Shown: positions 7,538 through 15,641 of the stretch, in pieces
Layout: each line of letters begins with the position of its first letter
Numbering within the stretch: the first letter of the stretch is position 1
Assembly: GCF_014349155.1 (NCBI RefSeq)
Contig: NZ_JACSIT010000139.1
Span: 1 to 40,620 of the forward strand
Length of the DNA: 40,620 nucleotides
Reading direction: 5' to 3'
Origin: Neolewinella lacunae
GTDB lineage: Bacteria; Bacteroidota; Bacteroidia; Chitinophagales; Saprospiraceae
The notes under the pieces: generated by a model
The model's database searches: none
Seen by the model: only the letters and a program-made list of their open reading frames with translations
Told to the model about the DNA's origin: nothing
Position numbers and translations under genes: made by a program

Positions 7538-8653
7538 ATGAAAACAGTGTGCAAAAAGTGGACAATCAAGCAAGCTTCTTCCCCGCCCATTGGCCCAAAA
7601 TTTTTTCATTTTTTTTCGCTGGCGGGCAAAAAAAGGTGCCTTAGCTGCCTTTTTCTGCTCTGTTTGGGTGCCCTGGCTCTTTTTCCCGCTCCGCTGGAAG
7701 GGCAGTTGGATAGCCTCCCGGACTATACGCAGCGCGATCCTCTGCAGGGGGTGGCTCCCGACGGATGGCTGCGGCCGGCGGATTCCTTTAACAAAAACCG
7801 CTTTTACCTTTCGGCCGGCACCGGTGCGGCGCTGTACGGAGCGGCCAGCGTGGGGCTATACCAGACCTGGTACGCGGGTTACGACCGCGTCGGCCTGCAT
7901 TCTTTCGACGACTGGGGCGAGTGGAACCAGATGGACAAGGCCGGCCACGTATTCACGGCCTACATGTTCAGCCGCTATGCCTTCGCTGGCGTACGCTGGG
8001 CGGGCGTTGAGCGGCCGGGCGCCCGCCTGATGGCCTTCGGCGTAGCCAATCTTTTGCAGGGCACCATTGAGGTGCTCGACGGCTTTTCCTCCGAATGGGG
8101 GTTCAGTTGGTCCGACATCGGGGCCAACGTCACCGGCAGCCTCATTTTTACGGCCCAGGACCTGGCCTGGCGCGAACAGCGCATCCTTATAAAGGTATCC
8201 AACGACCTGCGGGCCCACCCCGATGTGCCCATCACCAACGCCAGCGGTGCGATGTCTAACCTGGGCAACATCAGCCGCGAGCGTTTCGGGGACAATTTCT
8301 TCGAGCGCTACCTCAAAGATTACAATGCCCAAACCATCTGGCTGAGCGCCAACCCGCGTGCCTTCTTCCCGCAGAGCAAGGCCCCGACCTGGCTCAACCT
8401 GGCCGTTGGCTACGGCAGCGAAAACGTCTACGGCGCCTACGGCAACGTCTGGAGTGAGGGCGGCCAGGGCTTTTTCTACCCCGAAAGCCGCTACCGGCAG
8501 TGGTTCCTCAGCCCCGACGTCTATTTCAGCCGCATCCCCACCCGCAAGCGCGGCGTGCGTCTGCTCCTCGGCATCCTCGATTTCGTCAAATTACCCGCGC
8601 CAGCCCTGGAATACAGCCGGGGAAAATTCCGGGGGCACTGGGTGATGTGGTAG
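7538..8653 (+). CDS. DUF2279 (YfiM-like) membrane-associated protein
   Basis: A 371-residue protein. After a basic N-terminus, a hydrophobic segment (about residues 34-52, CLSCLFLLCLGALALFPAP) serves as signal peptide. The DUF2279 region follows (about residues 85-215, containing FDDWGEWNQMDKAGHVFTAY, then LLQGTIEVLDGFSSEWGFS and SDIGANVTGS). This pattern of His/Asp-containing amphipathic segments is characteristic of YfiM-type predicted periplasmic or outer-membrane proteins of unknown function. The C-terminal part (about 250-371) holds aromatic beta-strand-like segments. The gene starts at the only Met ahead of the hydrophobic segment, preceded by AT-rich DNA without a Shine-Dalgarno site. 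Confidence 0.8.
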   Translation: MKTVCKKWTIKQASSPPIGPKFFHFFSLAGKKRCLSCLFLLCLGALALFPAPLEGQLDSLPDYTQRDPLQGVAPDGWLRPADSFNKNRFYLSAGTGAALYGAASVGLYQTWYAGYDRVGLHSFDDWGEWNQMDKAGHVFTAYMFSRYAFAGVRWAGVERPGARLMAFGVANLLQGTIEVLDGFSSEWGFSWSDIGANVTGSLIFTAQDLAWREQRILIKVSNDLRAHPDVPITNASGAMSNLGNISRERFGDNFFERYLKDYNAQTIWLSANPRAFFPQSKAPTWLNLAVGYGSENVYGAYGNVWSEGGQGFFYPESRYRQWFLSPDVYFSRIPTRKRGVRLLLGILDFVKLPAPALEYSRGKFRGHWVMW

Positions 8654-8660
8654 CGATTTT

Positions 8661-8704
8661 GGGCGCGGACGCAGGTGCTCCCCCCCGCCCCCCCGAAGGG
8701 GGGA
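8661..8704 (+). repeat. Dispersed GCAGGTGC-poly(C) repeat, full copy B
   Basis: The family structure is a left block (gggcgcggMcgcaggtgc), a C run, then a hairpin-like right block (cccccccgaaggggggg). The same layout appears inverted at 21076-21119 and 36044-36089. This copy lies 8 bp past the DUF2279 stop. The remainder of the 8654-9075 gap holds no recognisable gene. Confidence 0.85.
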
Positions 8705-9002
8705 GTCAGGACGGAGGAGCGAAGTTCGTCGCCAATCCTTATCTTCGGCTTCGCTTGTGGAGCGCCAAGCCTGAGTCAACCGGGCCAGCACTGGAGGGCC
8801 AGTGGCGCTGTTGGCCCGCGTCAGAACAATACATTTCATAATTCATCAGCAACTGGCTGCGTAGTACTGAGTGCATTTAGTTGAGTTATTTTGGGTGTAC
8901 CACCTTGCTACTACACAGAAAAACCCTCCTCTACTAATTATAAAAAGCAATTATACCGAAATAAAATTTGGCTCTTTATCGAAATGTAGATCGAAAGGTC
9001 AT

Positions 9003-9035
9003 CCCTCTCCTGTGCAGAGGGGCCGAGGGAGAGGG
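9003..9035. repeat. Dispersed CCCTCTCCTGTG palindrome
   Basis: Second copy of the palindrome seen at 3043-3076, differing at a few positions (tgtgcagagg, ccgaggg). It lies upstream of the following gene and falsely extends its reading frame at the N-terminus. Confidence 0.85.
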
Positions 9036-9075
9036 ATTAAAAACTGAACTGATAATAACTGAAAATCAACACCTT

Positions 9076-9513
9076 ATGATCAGAACACTTTTGAAAATCG
9101 GCCTGCTGTTGGTCGTCGGCCTGCTGGGCTACAACTACTTTTTCGGAGACGCTGAGGAAAAGGCCCAGAGCCGGGAGATCGTCGGCAAAGCCGGCGAACT
9201 CGGCAAAGACGCCTGGAACCTCCTGGTCAGTGAGCGCCAGAAGATGCGCGAGGGCAAGTACGACGATGCCCTGGAAAAACTCGATGGCCTCTACACCAGC
9301 CTGCGCGGCAAGGCCAAGGAGTTGCAGGACTCCGACGCCCTGGCCCGCATCCAGGAGTTGAACGAGCGACGTCTGGAACTCGAAAAAGCCCTGGGCTCCG
9401 ACGGCAGCGAACTCTCTTCCGCCGCCAAACGTAAGCTAGATGACCTCACCGCCGACACCGAGGAGCTGATGAATGAAATGGAAACGAAAAGCCAACCGGC
9501 TGCCCCCCGCTAG
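9076..9513 (+). CDS. Small membrane-anchored/secreted helical protein
   Basis: A 145-residue protein of unknown function. One N-terminal hydrophobic segment (residues 3-20, RTLLKIGLLLVVGLLGYNYFF) is followed by a charged, almost wholly helical region rich in Lys, Glu and Leu, probably a coiled coil. The ATG at 9076 puts the hydrophobic segment at the true N-terminus; the longer frame would begin inside a dispersed palindrome. The 3' end overlaps the DinB gene by 41 bp, so the two are almost certainly co-transcribed and translationally coupled. That pairing does not by itself reveal a function. Confidence 0.7.
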   Translation: MIRTLLKIGLLLVVGLLGYNYFFGDAEEKAQSREIVGKAGELGKDAWNLLVSERQKMREGKYDDALEKLDGLYTSLRGKAKELQDSDALARIQELNERRLELEKALGSDGSELSSAAKRKLDDLTADTEELMNEMETKSQPAAPR

Positions 9514-10588
9514 CGAGCGCAAAATCATCCATATCGATATGGATGCCTTTTTCGCCAGCGTAGAGCAGCGGGATAACCCGGAACTGCGCGGCAAGCCCAT
9601 TGCCGTAGGCGGCAGCAAAATGCGGGGCGTCGTGGCCGCAGCCAGCTACGAAGCCCGGGTCTTTGGCGTCCGCTCCGCCATGCCCAGCGTCACCGCCCAA
9701 CGGCTTTGCCCCCAGCTTATCTTCGTGCGCGGCAACTTCGATCGCTACCGGGAAGTCTCCGACCAGATCCGCGACATCTTCATTTCCTACACCGACCTGG
9801 TGGAACCCCTCAGCCTTGACGAAGCCTACCTCGACGTGACGGAGCCCAAGCGCGGCCCCGCCTCGGCCACCCTCATCGCCCAGGCCATCCGCCGGGAGAT
9901 CTTCGAGCGTACCCAATTGACGGCTTCCGCCGGCGTAAGCTTCAATAAATTCCTCGCTAAGGTGGCCAGCGACATCAACAAGCCCAACGGCATGAAGGTC
10001 ATCACCCGCGCCGAAGCCCCGGCCTTCCTCGCCGCGCTGCCCGTCAAAGATTTCCACGGCGTCGGCCAAAAAACCGCCACCCGCCTCGAAAAGATGGGCT
10101 TCAAGACGGGCAAAGACCTCCTGGTCCTCTCCGAACTGGAAATGGCCCAGCGCTTCGGCAAAATGGGCCACCACCTCTACCGCATCGTTCATGCCCTCGA
10201 TAACCGCCCCGTCAACCCCCACCGCATCCGCAAAAGCATCGGGGCGGAGCGGACCTACTTCGAAGATGTCAGCAGCCGGCAGGAGATGCGCGAGAAGCTC
10301 GATTGGCTGGCGGAGAAAATCTTCCGCTACCTCAAAAAACAGAACAACTTCGGCCGCACCGTCACCCTGAAGATGAAGACGCCCGACTTTGTGGTCCACA
10401 CCCGCTCCCGCAGTTTCGCCGGCGAAATCCGTACCCTGCCCGACCTGCGCGCCACCGCCTACGCCCTCCTGGACGAGAACATCGACGAAGTACCCACCGT
10501 CCGCCTCCTCGGCCTCAGCATCTCCAACCTCGAGCGCGAAGGTGCCGGCGGCGTGCAGTTGCTGCTTCCCTTCGACGAAGAAGAATAA
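9473..10588 (+). CDS. dinB: DNA polymerase IV (Y-family)
   Basis: A 371-residue error-prone translesion polymerase. Catalytic motif I is IHIDMDAFFASVEQ and motif III is PLSLDEAYLDVT. The substrate-cleft segment YEARVFGVRSAMP and a helix-hairpin-helix region (VKDFHGVGQKTATRLEKMG) are present, followed by a little-finger domain. The C-terminal QLLLPFDEEE matches a beta-clamp-binding motif. The ATG lies inside the preceding gene; no other Met precedes the conserved core, so a 17-residue basic N-terminal extension appears real. No SOS box was recognised upstream. Confidence 0.95.
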   Translation: MKWKRKANRLPPASERKIIHIDMDAFFASVEQRDNPELRGKPIAVGGSKMRGVVAAASYEARVFGVRSAMPSVTAQRLCPQLIFVRGNFDRYREVSDQIRDIFISYTDLVEPLSLDEAYLDVTEPKRGPASATLIAQAIRREIFERTQLTASAGVSFNKFLAKVASDINKPNGMKVITRAEAPAFLAALPVKDFHGVGQKTATRLEKMGFKTGKDLLVLSELEMAQRFGKMGHHLYRIVHALDNRPVNPHRIRKSIGAERTYFEDVSSRQEMREKLDWLAEKIFRYLKKQNNFGRTVTLKMKTPDFVVHTRSRSFAGEIRTLPDLRATAYALLDENIDEVPTVRLLGLSISNLEREGAGGVQLLLPFDEEE

Positions 10589-10902
10589 GGTACTATCGAG
10601 GCTTCAGCCCGACCTCGCCCAAGGTACTGTCGCGGCTTTAGCCCGACCCCCAAGACCGAAGGTTCCAGGTACTGTCGAGGCTTCAGCCCGACCTCCTTTC
10701 GGGGTTTCCCCCGATCTCCTCTTCAGGCTTCAGCCCGCCCAGCTATGGTCGGGCTAAAGCCACGACAATACCTTCCGCGCCACCTCTCAAAAATCCACCC
10801 CGCAACTTTCCTTCTCCACCCAGAGTTACCTCCAGGTACCGTCCCGACTTTGGCCCGACCCCGCCCCCAAGGTTAGGGTCGGGCTAAAGCCACAACAATA
10901 CC
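10589..10902. repeat. Cluster of dispersed GGTACTGTCGCGGCTTTAGC repeats
   Basis: A 26-bp unit (ggtactgtcgcggctttag followed by cccgacc) occurs directly at 10589-10614, 10623-10648, 10668-10693 and about 10834-10860, partially at about 10721-10740, and inverted at 10747-10772 and 10877-10902. The last direct and inverted copies could form a long hairpin. The first copy starts right after the dinB stop. A related start (ggtgttgtcgcggc) is the last thing in the window. There is no gene here. Confidence 0.88.
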
Positions 10903-10940
10903 TTCCGCCCCGCCCCACCAAACTTTATTCCCCGCCGTGC

Positions 10941-10972
10941 TTGCAAATGTGTTAACACTAGACTTACCTTTG
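10941..10972 (+). promoter_or_regulatory. Promoter of tRNA-Lys
   Basis: TTG at 10941-10943 and TACCTTTG at 10965-10972 match the Bacteroidota -33/-7 consensus with a 21-bp spacer. They sit 25 bp before the mature tRNA. Confidence 0.75.
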
Positions 10973-10997
10973 CGTCGCTTTTGTGAAAAAGCTGTTT

Positions 10998-11071
10998 GAT
11001 TCCTTAGCTCAGTTGGTTAGAGCATCTCACTTTTAATGAGAGGGTCCTGGGTTCGAGCCCCAGAGGGATCA
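10998..11071 (+). tRNA. tRNA-Lys (UUU)
   Basis: The cloverleaf is complete. Acceptor arms gattcct and agggatc pair, and the D-arm agctcagttggttagagc is present. The anticodon stem tctca/tgaga encloses loop cttttaa with anticodon TTT, and the T-arm contains ggttcgagccc. The 3' CCA is not encoded. Confidence 0.96.
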
Positions 11072-11075
11072 CTAG

Positions 11076-11114
11076 AAAAAGCCCCCACGCACGCTCCTGT
11101 GCTGGGGGCTTTTT
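11076..11114 (+). terminator. Rho-independent terminator after tRNA-Lys
   Basis: The near-symmetric aaaaagccccca ... tgggggcttttt hairpin begins 5 bp after the tRNA and ends in a T run. It can also act on the minus strand. Confidence 0.85.
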
Positions 11115-11181
11115 GGTGTTTTTGGGGGTGGGCTATTGGCTGAGGAACAGAGCCCCAGCAACGGACGACCAAACGCCACTC

Positions 11182-11703
11182 TTATTCCCTTTTCCGTAAA
11201 CTCCGATTAGCCAGAAAAGCCCCGGCCAGCCCGACCAAAGTGGTGGCGAAAATGGTCACCGCAACGGTCTCTTTGCCCAGGATGGCGAGGTAAGTCCCGG
11301 CTCCTGCCAGCGCCAGGACGACTAAAGCAGCAACTACCACGTAAAACCAACCCCGGAAGTTGTGGCCGTTCAATTCCTTGCGCTCCATCGCCATGCGGTG
11401 GTCCGATTGGTTTTCGGCCTGCTTCAGTATCCACGGCACCAAATCCGGTGAGACTTCCTGGTATTCCTTCAGGGTCGCCGGATCCGGTAGCGGACCGCTG
11501 CGCAGCTGGATGCGGAAATTATCGAGGTATCTTTCCACTACAGCCCGTTCCTCCACCGGCATGGTCTCCAGGGCCTCCTCTACCTCATCCGGCAGCTCCA
11601 GGGCGTCTTCGTCAGGGGGCAAACTTAAGGGCTCGTGGTCTCCGGGCGCAGGGGCGGGGGGTGGGGTGGCTGGTGGAACGGGCTTTTGGCTTTTACCGGC
11701 CAT
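11182..11703 (-). CDS. DUF2335-like predicted membrane protein
   Basis: A 173-residue protein. A Pro-rich, acidic N-terminus is followed by the segment RSGPLPDPATLKEYQEVSPD and LVPWILKQAENQSDHRMAMERK, which is the recognisable DUF2335 signature. Two closely spaced transmembrane helices follow (about residues 120-140 and 147-166), and the tail is basic (NRSLRKRE). The function of the family is unknown; members are often found in accessory regions of bacterial genomes. It starts 10 bp after the stop of a small upstream gene on the same strand, forming a two-gene unit. The G2 of MAGKSQ gives no further clue. Confidence 0.75.
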   Translation of the reverse strand: MAGKSQKPVPPATPPPAPAPGDHEPLSLPPDEDALELPDEVEEALETMPVEERAVVERYLDNFRIQLRSGPLPDPATLKEYQEVSPDLVPWILKQAENQSDHRMAMERKELNGHNFRGWFYVVVAALVVLALAGAGTYLAILGKETVAVTIFATTLVGLAGAFLANRSLRKRE

Positions 11704-11713
11704 TATTTACTGA

Positions 11714-11902
11714 CTATTTCGTGTCGCGCATCGCCCGGCGCAGGTCTCCGCCCACGGCGCGCCAGTCTTGCGCAAGTGCCTCGGCATCCGTGCGGCGCAG
11801 GAATTCGGGACGCTTCTCGTTGAAACCAAAGATGTTAAAAACCTCCAGAAAGGCCTGTAAAAAGCTCAAGGGAGATTTCTTGGAAGAAAGTCGACTATCC
11901 AT
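11714..11902 (-). CDS. Small protein upstream of DUF2335 gene
   Basis: A 62-residue protein (MDSRLSSKKSPLSFLQAFLE ... AEALAQDWRAVGGDLRRAM). I chose ATG 11902; the longer frame from 11968 has an unlikely Cys/Arg-rich start. The C-terminal pattern (EALAQDWRAVGGDLRRA) is of the type seen in small proteins that accompany DUF2335 genes, which fits the 10-bp gap to that gene. No enzymatic motif is visible. A toxin-antitoxin pair could look like this, but nothing here proves it. Confidence 0.6.
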   Translation of the reverse strand: MDSRLSSKKSPLSFLQAFLEVFNIFGFNEKRPEFLRRTDAEALAQDWRAVGGDLRRAMRDTK

Positions 11903-12039
11903 AAGGTTGCAATGAATGAAAACTATAGTACACCAGGTAGAACGCCGCAAACGTGCACAAGGATGCAAAACGGCAGGCCCCGGGTCCCTAATTTAACAGC
12001 AAGTTAGCCTTCCTGGCTCGATATTCCTACCCCACCCCC

Positions 12040-12075
12040 AAAAAAAGCGCCCCACCAGCCAAAGCCAGTGGGGCG
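12040..12075 (-). terminator. Terminator of rpsO
   Basis: An 8-bp stem cgccccac (12048-12055) / gtggggcg (12068-12075) is followed on the minus strand by gcttttttt. It lies 58 bp past the rpsO stop. Confidence 0.85.
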
Positions 12076-12133
12076 ATTCGTGCATTTTCCGACCGCCCAG
12101 CCCACCCGGTGAGGGCTGCTAAGCGGGAGTAGA

Positions 12134-12409
12134 TTACTTACGGATGCCGAGTTTGGCGATCAGCGCACGGTAACCTTCGAGGTCTTTGCGTTGCAGGTAA
12201 GCCAGGTGGCGGCGGCGCTGGCCTACCAAAGACAGCAGGGCCTTGCGGCTGCCGTGGTCTTTGCGGTGGCGCTGCAGGTGATTGCTCAGTTCCTGGATGC
12301 GGTAGGTGAAGAGCGCGATTTGGCCTTCGGTAGAACCGGTGTTGGTGGCCGAACCGGCGTGCTCGGCGAAGATCTCAGCGATCTTCTCTTTGGGGAGGTA
12401 TACTGCCAT
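12134..12409 (-). CDS. rpsO: 30S ribosomal protein S15
   Basis: A 91-residue protein, the normal length for S15. Conserved helices and signature residues are visible: [43 protein letters not shown], and a C-terminal [12 protein letters not shown]. It binds 16S rRNA in the platform of the small subunit. It is monocistronic here, with its own promoter and terminator. The usual pnp neighbour is absent, as is common in Bacteroidota. Confidence 0.97.
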   Translation of the reverse strand: MAVYLPKEKIAEIFAEHAGSATNTGSTEGQIALFTYRIQELSNHLQRHRKDHGSRKALLSLVGQRRRHLAYLQRKDLEGYRALIAKLGIRK

Positions 12410-12465
12410 AATTAAAATGCCTTTGGTGATCGCCTGGATCAGGTAAAGCGAAAGATTTCGGGCCG

Positions 12466-12495
12466 CAAAAGTACGGCTTTTCCGGCACTGTGCAA
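12466..12495 (-). promoter_or_regulatory. Promoter of rpsO
   Basis: The minus strand reads TTG (12493-12495) then TACTTTTG (12466-12473), with 19 bp between. This is a good Bacteroidota consensus, and leaves a leader of about 50 nt. Confidence 0.75.
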
Positions 12496-12499
12496 GCCC

Positions 12500-13126
12500 C
12501 TACTCCTTAAAAAACATGTACCCCCCTCCGGTCGCGCCCCACACCTGCTGGTCTTGGGCGTCAAAACCCTGGTCCCACGACTGAATAAAGGACGACGTTA
12601 CCGACACCCGGCTGGTAGCGTAGGCGGCCCCGCGCAGGCTGCTCGGGCAGTCTTTTTTCCGGGTGCTGCCCCGGTACACCCCGCCCTTATCGATCTTGAG
12701 GTAGACCGCGCAGCCTTTGCGCTCGATCAGGTCGGCGGGGCCAATCGCGTTGAGCAGCGCGGGGCGGCGGTGGGCCCCAATGAAGCGCTCCGGATCGGGC
12801 AATTCGTAGACGTGGCTGATGAATTGCTTACCCTTGCGCTCCAGGCGGTACACGCGCTGCCGGTAGGGCTTATCCTGCGCATCGGCCACGGCCTGCTCGA
12901 CGTAGAGGTAGTGCTCCGGACGCTCGGGCCAGATCTCTTGCATGTGCAGACGGATGTCGTAGTAGGCGGGGTCGGCCCCGGCTTGGGCGCTGGAATTGTA
13001 GGAGCCCGTCATGGCGCTTTTGAGGTCGAGCAGTGCTGCATCGGGCGCGGCCGCAGGTGCCGGGTTCCGCGTAGAGGAGCAAGCGACGAACAACAAGGCT
13101 ACGAAGGGCAAAAATCGGTAGGGCAT
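12500..13126 (-). CDS. CpcT/CpeT-family lipoprotein
   Basis: A 208-residue protein with SPII signal (MPYRFLPFVALLFVACSS) and a CpcT/CpeT (DUF1001)-like domain. Motifs include MTGSYNSSAQA, YYDIRLHMQEIWPE, HYLYVEQAVADAQDKPYRQRVYRL and a C-terminal SRVSVTSSFIQSWDQGFD. In cyanobacteria this fold acts as a bilin lyase for phycobiliproteins. Nothing else here suggests phycobilisomes, and the export signal also argues for another lipocalin-like binding role. I chose ATG 13126 because it directly precedes the signal peptide. Part of the linker (PAPAAAP) is encoded by a dispersed GC-rich repeat core (about 13046-13062). Confidence 0.8.
   Translation of the reverse strand: MPYRFLPFVALLFVACSSTRNPAPAAAPDAALLDLKSAMTGSYNSSAQAGADPAYYDIRLHMQEIWPERPEHYLYVEQAVADAQDKPYRQRVYRLERKGKQFISHVYELPDPERFIGAHRRPALLNAIGPADLIERKGCAVYLKIDKGGVYRGSTRKKDCPSSLRGAAYATSRVSVTSSFIQSWDQGFDAQDQQVWGATGGGYMFFKE
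13046..13062 (+). repeat. Dispersed GCAGGTGC repeat, copy C (inside CDS)
   Basis: gcgcggccgcaggtgc is identical to the core of the copies at about 20938, 21104 and 36073. Here it encodes the Ala/Pro linker of the CpcT-like lipoprotein. Confidence 0.75.
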
Positions 13127-13176
13127 AGTTAAAGAGTTGCTCCACAAGATACACCGCTTTGGAAAACTGGGCGCGC

Positions 13177-13842
13177 TCATACTGCCCCAGCAAACCAAAC
13201 CGGGGGTGGCGCTTCTACGGTCAACAGCTCCCCTTCCGGCGTCGGGAAGCTCAGCCGCCGGGCGTGCAGGGCGATGGCCTGGGGGGCGATGATGCGCCGG
13301 GAGCCGTAGGCTGCGTCGCCCAGGATCGGTGCGCCCGCCGCCGCCAGTTGGGCCCGGATTTGGTGGTAGCGGCCCGTTTCCAGCTGGATTTCCCAGTGGA
13401 AGTGCCCCCCGGTGTGGGCGAGCAGTTGATAACTCAGGGTGGCTTCCTGAGCGCCGGGCAACGGACGGGTGCTGGCCACGGCGCGGCGGGCGGCCTGGTC
13501 GCGCAGCAGGTAGTGGCGCAGGGTGCCGGCAGCGGCGGGGAGCGGCTTATCGGTCAGCGCCCAGTAGGTTTTCGTCACTTCGCGGCGGGCAAAAGCCTCG
13601 TTGAGGAAGACCAAAGTCGACTTATTGCGGGCCAACAAAAGGGTGCCGCTTACCGGTCGGTCGAGGCGATGGACGATGCCGACGAACGGACTTCCACTGC
13701 TCCCCGGTCTTTTCCACTGCACCTGCGCCCGCGCCTCTACCGTATCGTTGGTAAAGTTGCGCTCCGTGGCAATGCCCGCTGGTTTGTTGATCACCACCCA
13801 GCGCGGCCCCTCGGCGAGTATCTCCAGGCTTTTGTCCTCCAT
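13177..13842 (-). CDS. RluA-family pseudouridine synthase
   Basis: A 221-residue enzyme that isomerises uridine to pseudouridine in RNA. The catalytic Asp is in HRLDRPVSGTLLLA. Other family landmarks are VVINKPAGI at the N-terminus, the RYHQIRAQLA motif and LGDAAYG. There is no N-terminal S4 domain, so it belongs to the short RluA/TruC-like type. The substrate RNA cannot be told from sequence. It is preceded by the T9SS-sorted protein gene (20-bp gap) and followed by the CpcT-like gene (50-bp gap) on the same strand, a possible operon with no obvious common function. Confidence 0.92.
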   Translation of the reverse strand: MEDKSLEILAEGPRWVVINKPAGIATERNFTNDTVEARAQVQWKRPGSSGSPFVGIVHRLDRPVSGTLLLARNKSTLVFLNEAFARREVTKTYWALTDKPLPAAAGTLRHYLLRDQAARRAVASTRPLPGAQEATLSYQLLAHTGGHFHWEIQLETGRYHQIRAQLAAAGAPILGDAAYGSRRIIAPQAIALHARRLSFPTPEGELLTVEAPPPVWFAGAV

Positions 13843-13862
13843 GCGGTGAAGGTACGGGGCGC

Positions 13863-15485
13863 TCAGCGCAAGAGGGCCAACGAGCCGCTTAATTGCCGCT
13901 CGATGGCGTCGTCCATCAGGATGCGGGCGGAGTAGACGTAGACGCCAGCGGGCGCGGGCTGCCCGTTGATTTGTCCGTCCCAGGCCGCGCCCTGGAACAG
14001 CCTCGCGCCCCAGCGGTCGTAGACGCTGATCTCCACCACTTCCTGCAAATCGGGCCCGCCGGAGATGGTGAAGACGTCGTTGACGCCGTCGGCATTCGGC
14101 GAAAAGGCCGTCGGGGCGTACACCTGGTAGTAGGACAAATCCAGGTTCACGAGGCTATCGCAGCCCGCCGCCGAGACGGTGGTGAGGTCGTAGCGCCCGG
14201 GGTACTGCACGGCGTAGCGGCCAACCTGGAAGGCCTCGCCAGGGAAGATTTTGGCGCGGACGCTGGATTGCTGGTTGCGTTCTACCGTCAGCACCAAGTT
14301 GACCACGCTGTCGCAGCCTTCGACCGAGCGGAGGGTATCGATGTAGGCACCGCCCTCCTCCAATTGCTGGCGGCCGAAGGCGAAAAATTCGTCCTCGCAA
14401 ATCGTGACGCGCGCCACCGATCCCAACTCGGGCCGCACGAAACTGTAGGCGGCGGAACGCAGGCAAAACTGCCCATTGTCCACCACCACTTCGTAGCGCC
14501 CGGTGCTCCGCCTTCCCGTCAGGGCCGCACCGGTTTCCCCCAGCAGGGCGATGCCGTTGCGGTACCACTGGTAAGAGGCATTGCCACGGGGCGGGATGGC
14601 CAGGGTAAAATCATCGGCGCAGGGTTCACCCGCCGGGGCGATGACGGGTGGAAACGCGGCAAAGTCGGCCAAGACGAGGTTGTCCAGAAAATAGTAGAGG
14701 CTGAAAGGGCCCGCCCGCGTCGGGCAGTCGGGTCCGATGGCGATGGCGACGATGTCTTGCTGGGGCATTACATCAATGGCGGTGTGTACCCAGCGGTCGC
14801 CACCGAACCCGTTGACGTAGATATTTCCCAGCGGCACCCAGCCGGTGCCGTTGGTGGGGCAGCCAAAGTCGGGATTTCCCACCCCGAAGGGAAGATTCTC
14901 GCAGCTTTGTGCGCCGAACATGGTCACGTTGATGGGCGGCGAAAAATCGGGATTGATGAAGCCTACGTCGAATTCAATGCGGTAGCGGGTCCCGGCCAGG
15001 AGCGGACCGAGCAGGCAGGCTCCGGCGTATTCTTTCCACTGCGGTACGGCCTCCTCCTGCGGAGGCGTCGCGGCGCGGCCATCCCAGAATCCCACCACCG
15101 CCTCGCCGTCGGGGAAAGGCTGGGGCGGCGGGTAGCCGGGGAAGCCCATCCAGCCGCAGGTGTGAACGAGGTCGGTGGTCGCCTCCGAGGCTTGGTCCCA
15201 ACCCTTGGCGCAGCCCAGTTCGCTGCGGTTGTTGGGGCAGCAATCCAGCTCTTCAAACGAAGGATTGGGGATCAGGGAAGGAGGGGGTGCCGCCGTGCAT
15301 GTGCAGTCGGGGTCGTTGAGGTCAATCAGGCCATCGCCGTCGTCGTCGAGGGCATTGGCACACAGCTCTGGCCCCAACTGCGGGGGCGGGGCTGCCCAGT
15401 GCCCGTAAAGACCCAGCACCAGCGGCAGGGTAAGGGCCCAGCCGAGCGGGAAGGTCTCCAGAGAGAAGAGGTGAAGCGACCGCAT
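13863..15485 (-). CDS. T9SS-sorted surface protein with gliding-motility C-terminal domain
   Basis: A 540-residue secreted protein. The N-terminus has a hydrophobic signal (about residues 12-30), then a Ca-binding-like motif (CANALDDDGDGLIDLNDPDC) of the type common in Bacteroidota surface proteins. A beta-sandwich, carbohydrate-binding-like region follows (about 75-275; SLIPNPSFEELDCC starts it). Ig/PKD-like segments come next, with SYQWYRNGIALLGETG and VEGCDSVVNLVL. The last 85 residues (APTAFSPNADGVNDVFTISG ... VYDRWGARLFQG ... PAGVYVY) form the gliding-motility-associated C-terminal domain, a type B signal for the type IX secretion system. It is probably an adhesin or other surface protein; no catalytic motif is seen. 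Confidence 0.88.
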   Translation of the reverse strand: MRSLHLFSLETFPLGWALTLPLVLGLYGHWAAPPPQLGPELCANALDDDGDGLIDLNDPDCTCTAAPPPSLIPNPSFEELDCCPNNRSELGCAKGWDQASEATTDLVHTCGWMGFPGYPPPQPFPDGEAVVGFWDGRAATPPQEEAVPQWKEYAGACLLGPLLAGTRYRIEFDVGFINPDFSPPINVTMFGAQSCENLPFGVGNPDFGCPTNGTGWVPLGNIYVNGFGGDRWVHTAIDVMPQQDIVAIAIGPDCPTRAGPFSLYYFLDNLVLADFAAFPPVIAPAGEPCADDFTLAIPPRGNASYQWYRNGIALLGETGAALTGRRSTGRYEVVVDNGQFCLRSAAYSFVRPELGSVARVTICEDEFFAFGRQQLEEGGAYIDTLRSVEGCDSVVNLVLTVERNQQSSVRAKIFPGEAFQVGRYAVQYPGRYDLTTVSAAGCDSLVNLDLSYYQVYAPTAFSPNADGVNDVFTISGGPDLQEVVEISVYDRWGARLFQGAAWDGQINGQPAPAGVYVYSARILMDDAIERQLSGSLALLR

Positions 15486-15641
15486 AGGGGAATTGTTGAT
15501 AGTTTACCGTCGCCTTAAAGCTAATTATTCGCGGGCAATTATTCAACAGGCCACGGTTGCGAGGCCAAAAAAGCGGGAAATTGACGTTGGAAATGCAAGG
15601 GCTGGGTCGTTTTGGGCGCAGGTGGGGGGAGCAGGGGTACT

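Noticed and set aside
8968-9075. Longer N-terminus for the small secreted protein
   Set aside because: The added residues come from a dispersed palindrome; the hydrophobic signal segment starts at the ATG at 9076.
11703-11714. Toxin-antitoxin call for the DUF2335 pair
   Set aside because: Only the small size and short gap suggest it; no toxin fold or DNA-binding motif is visible.
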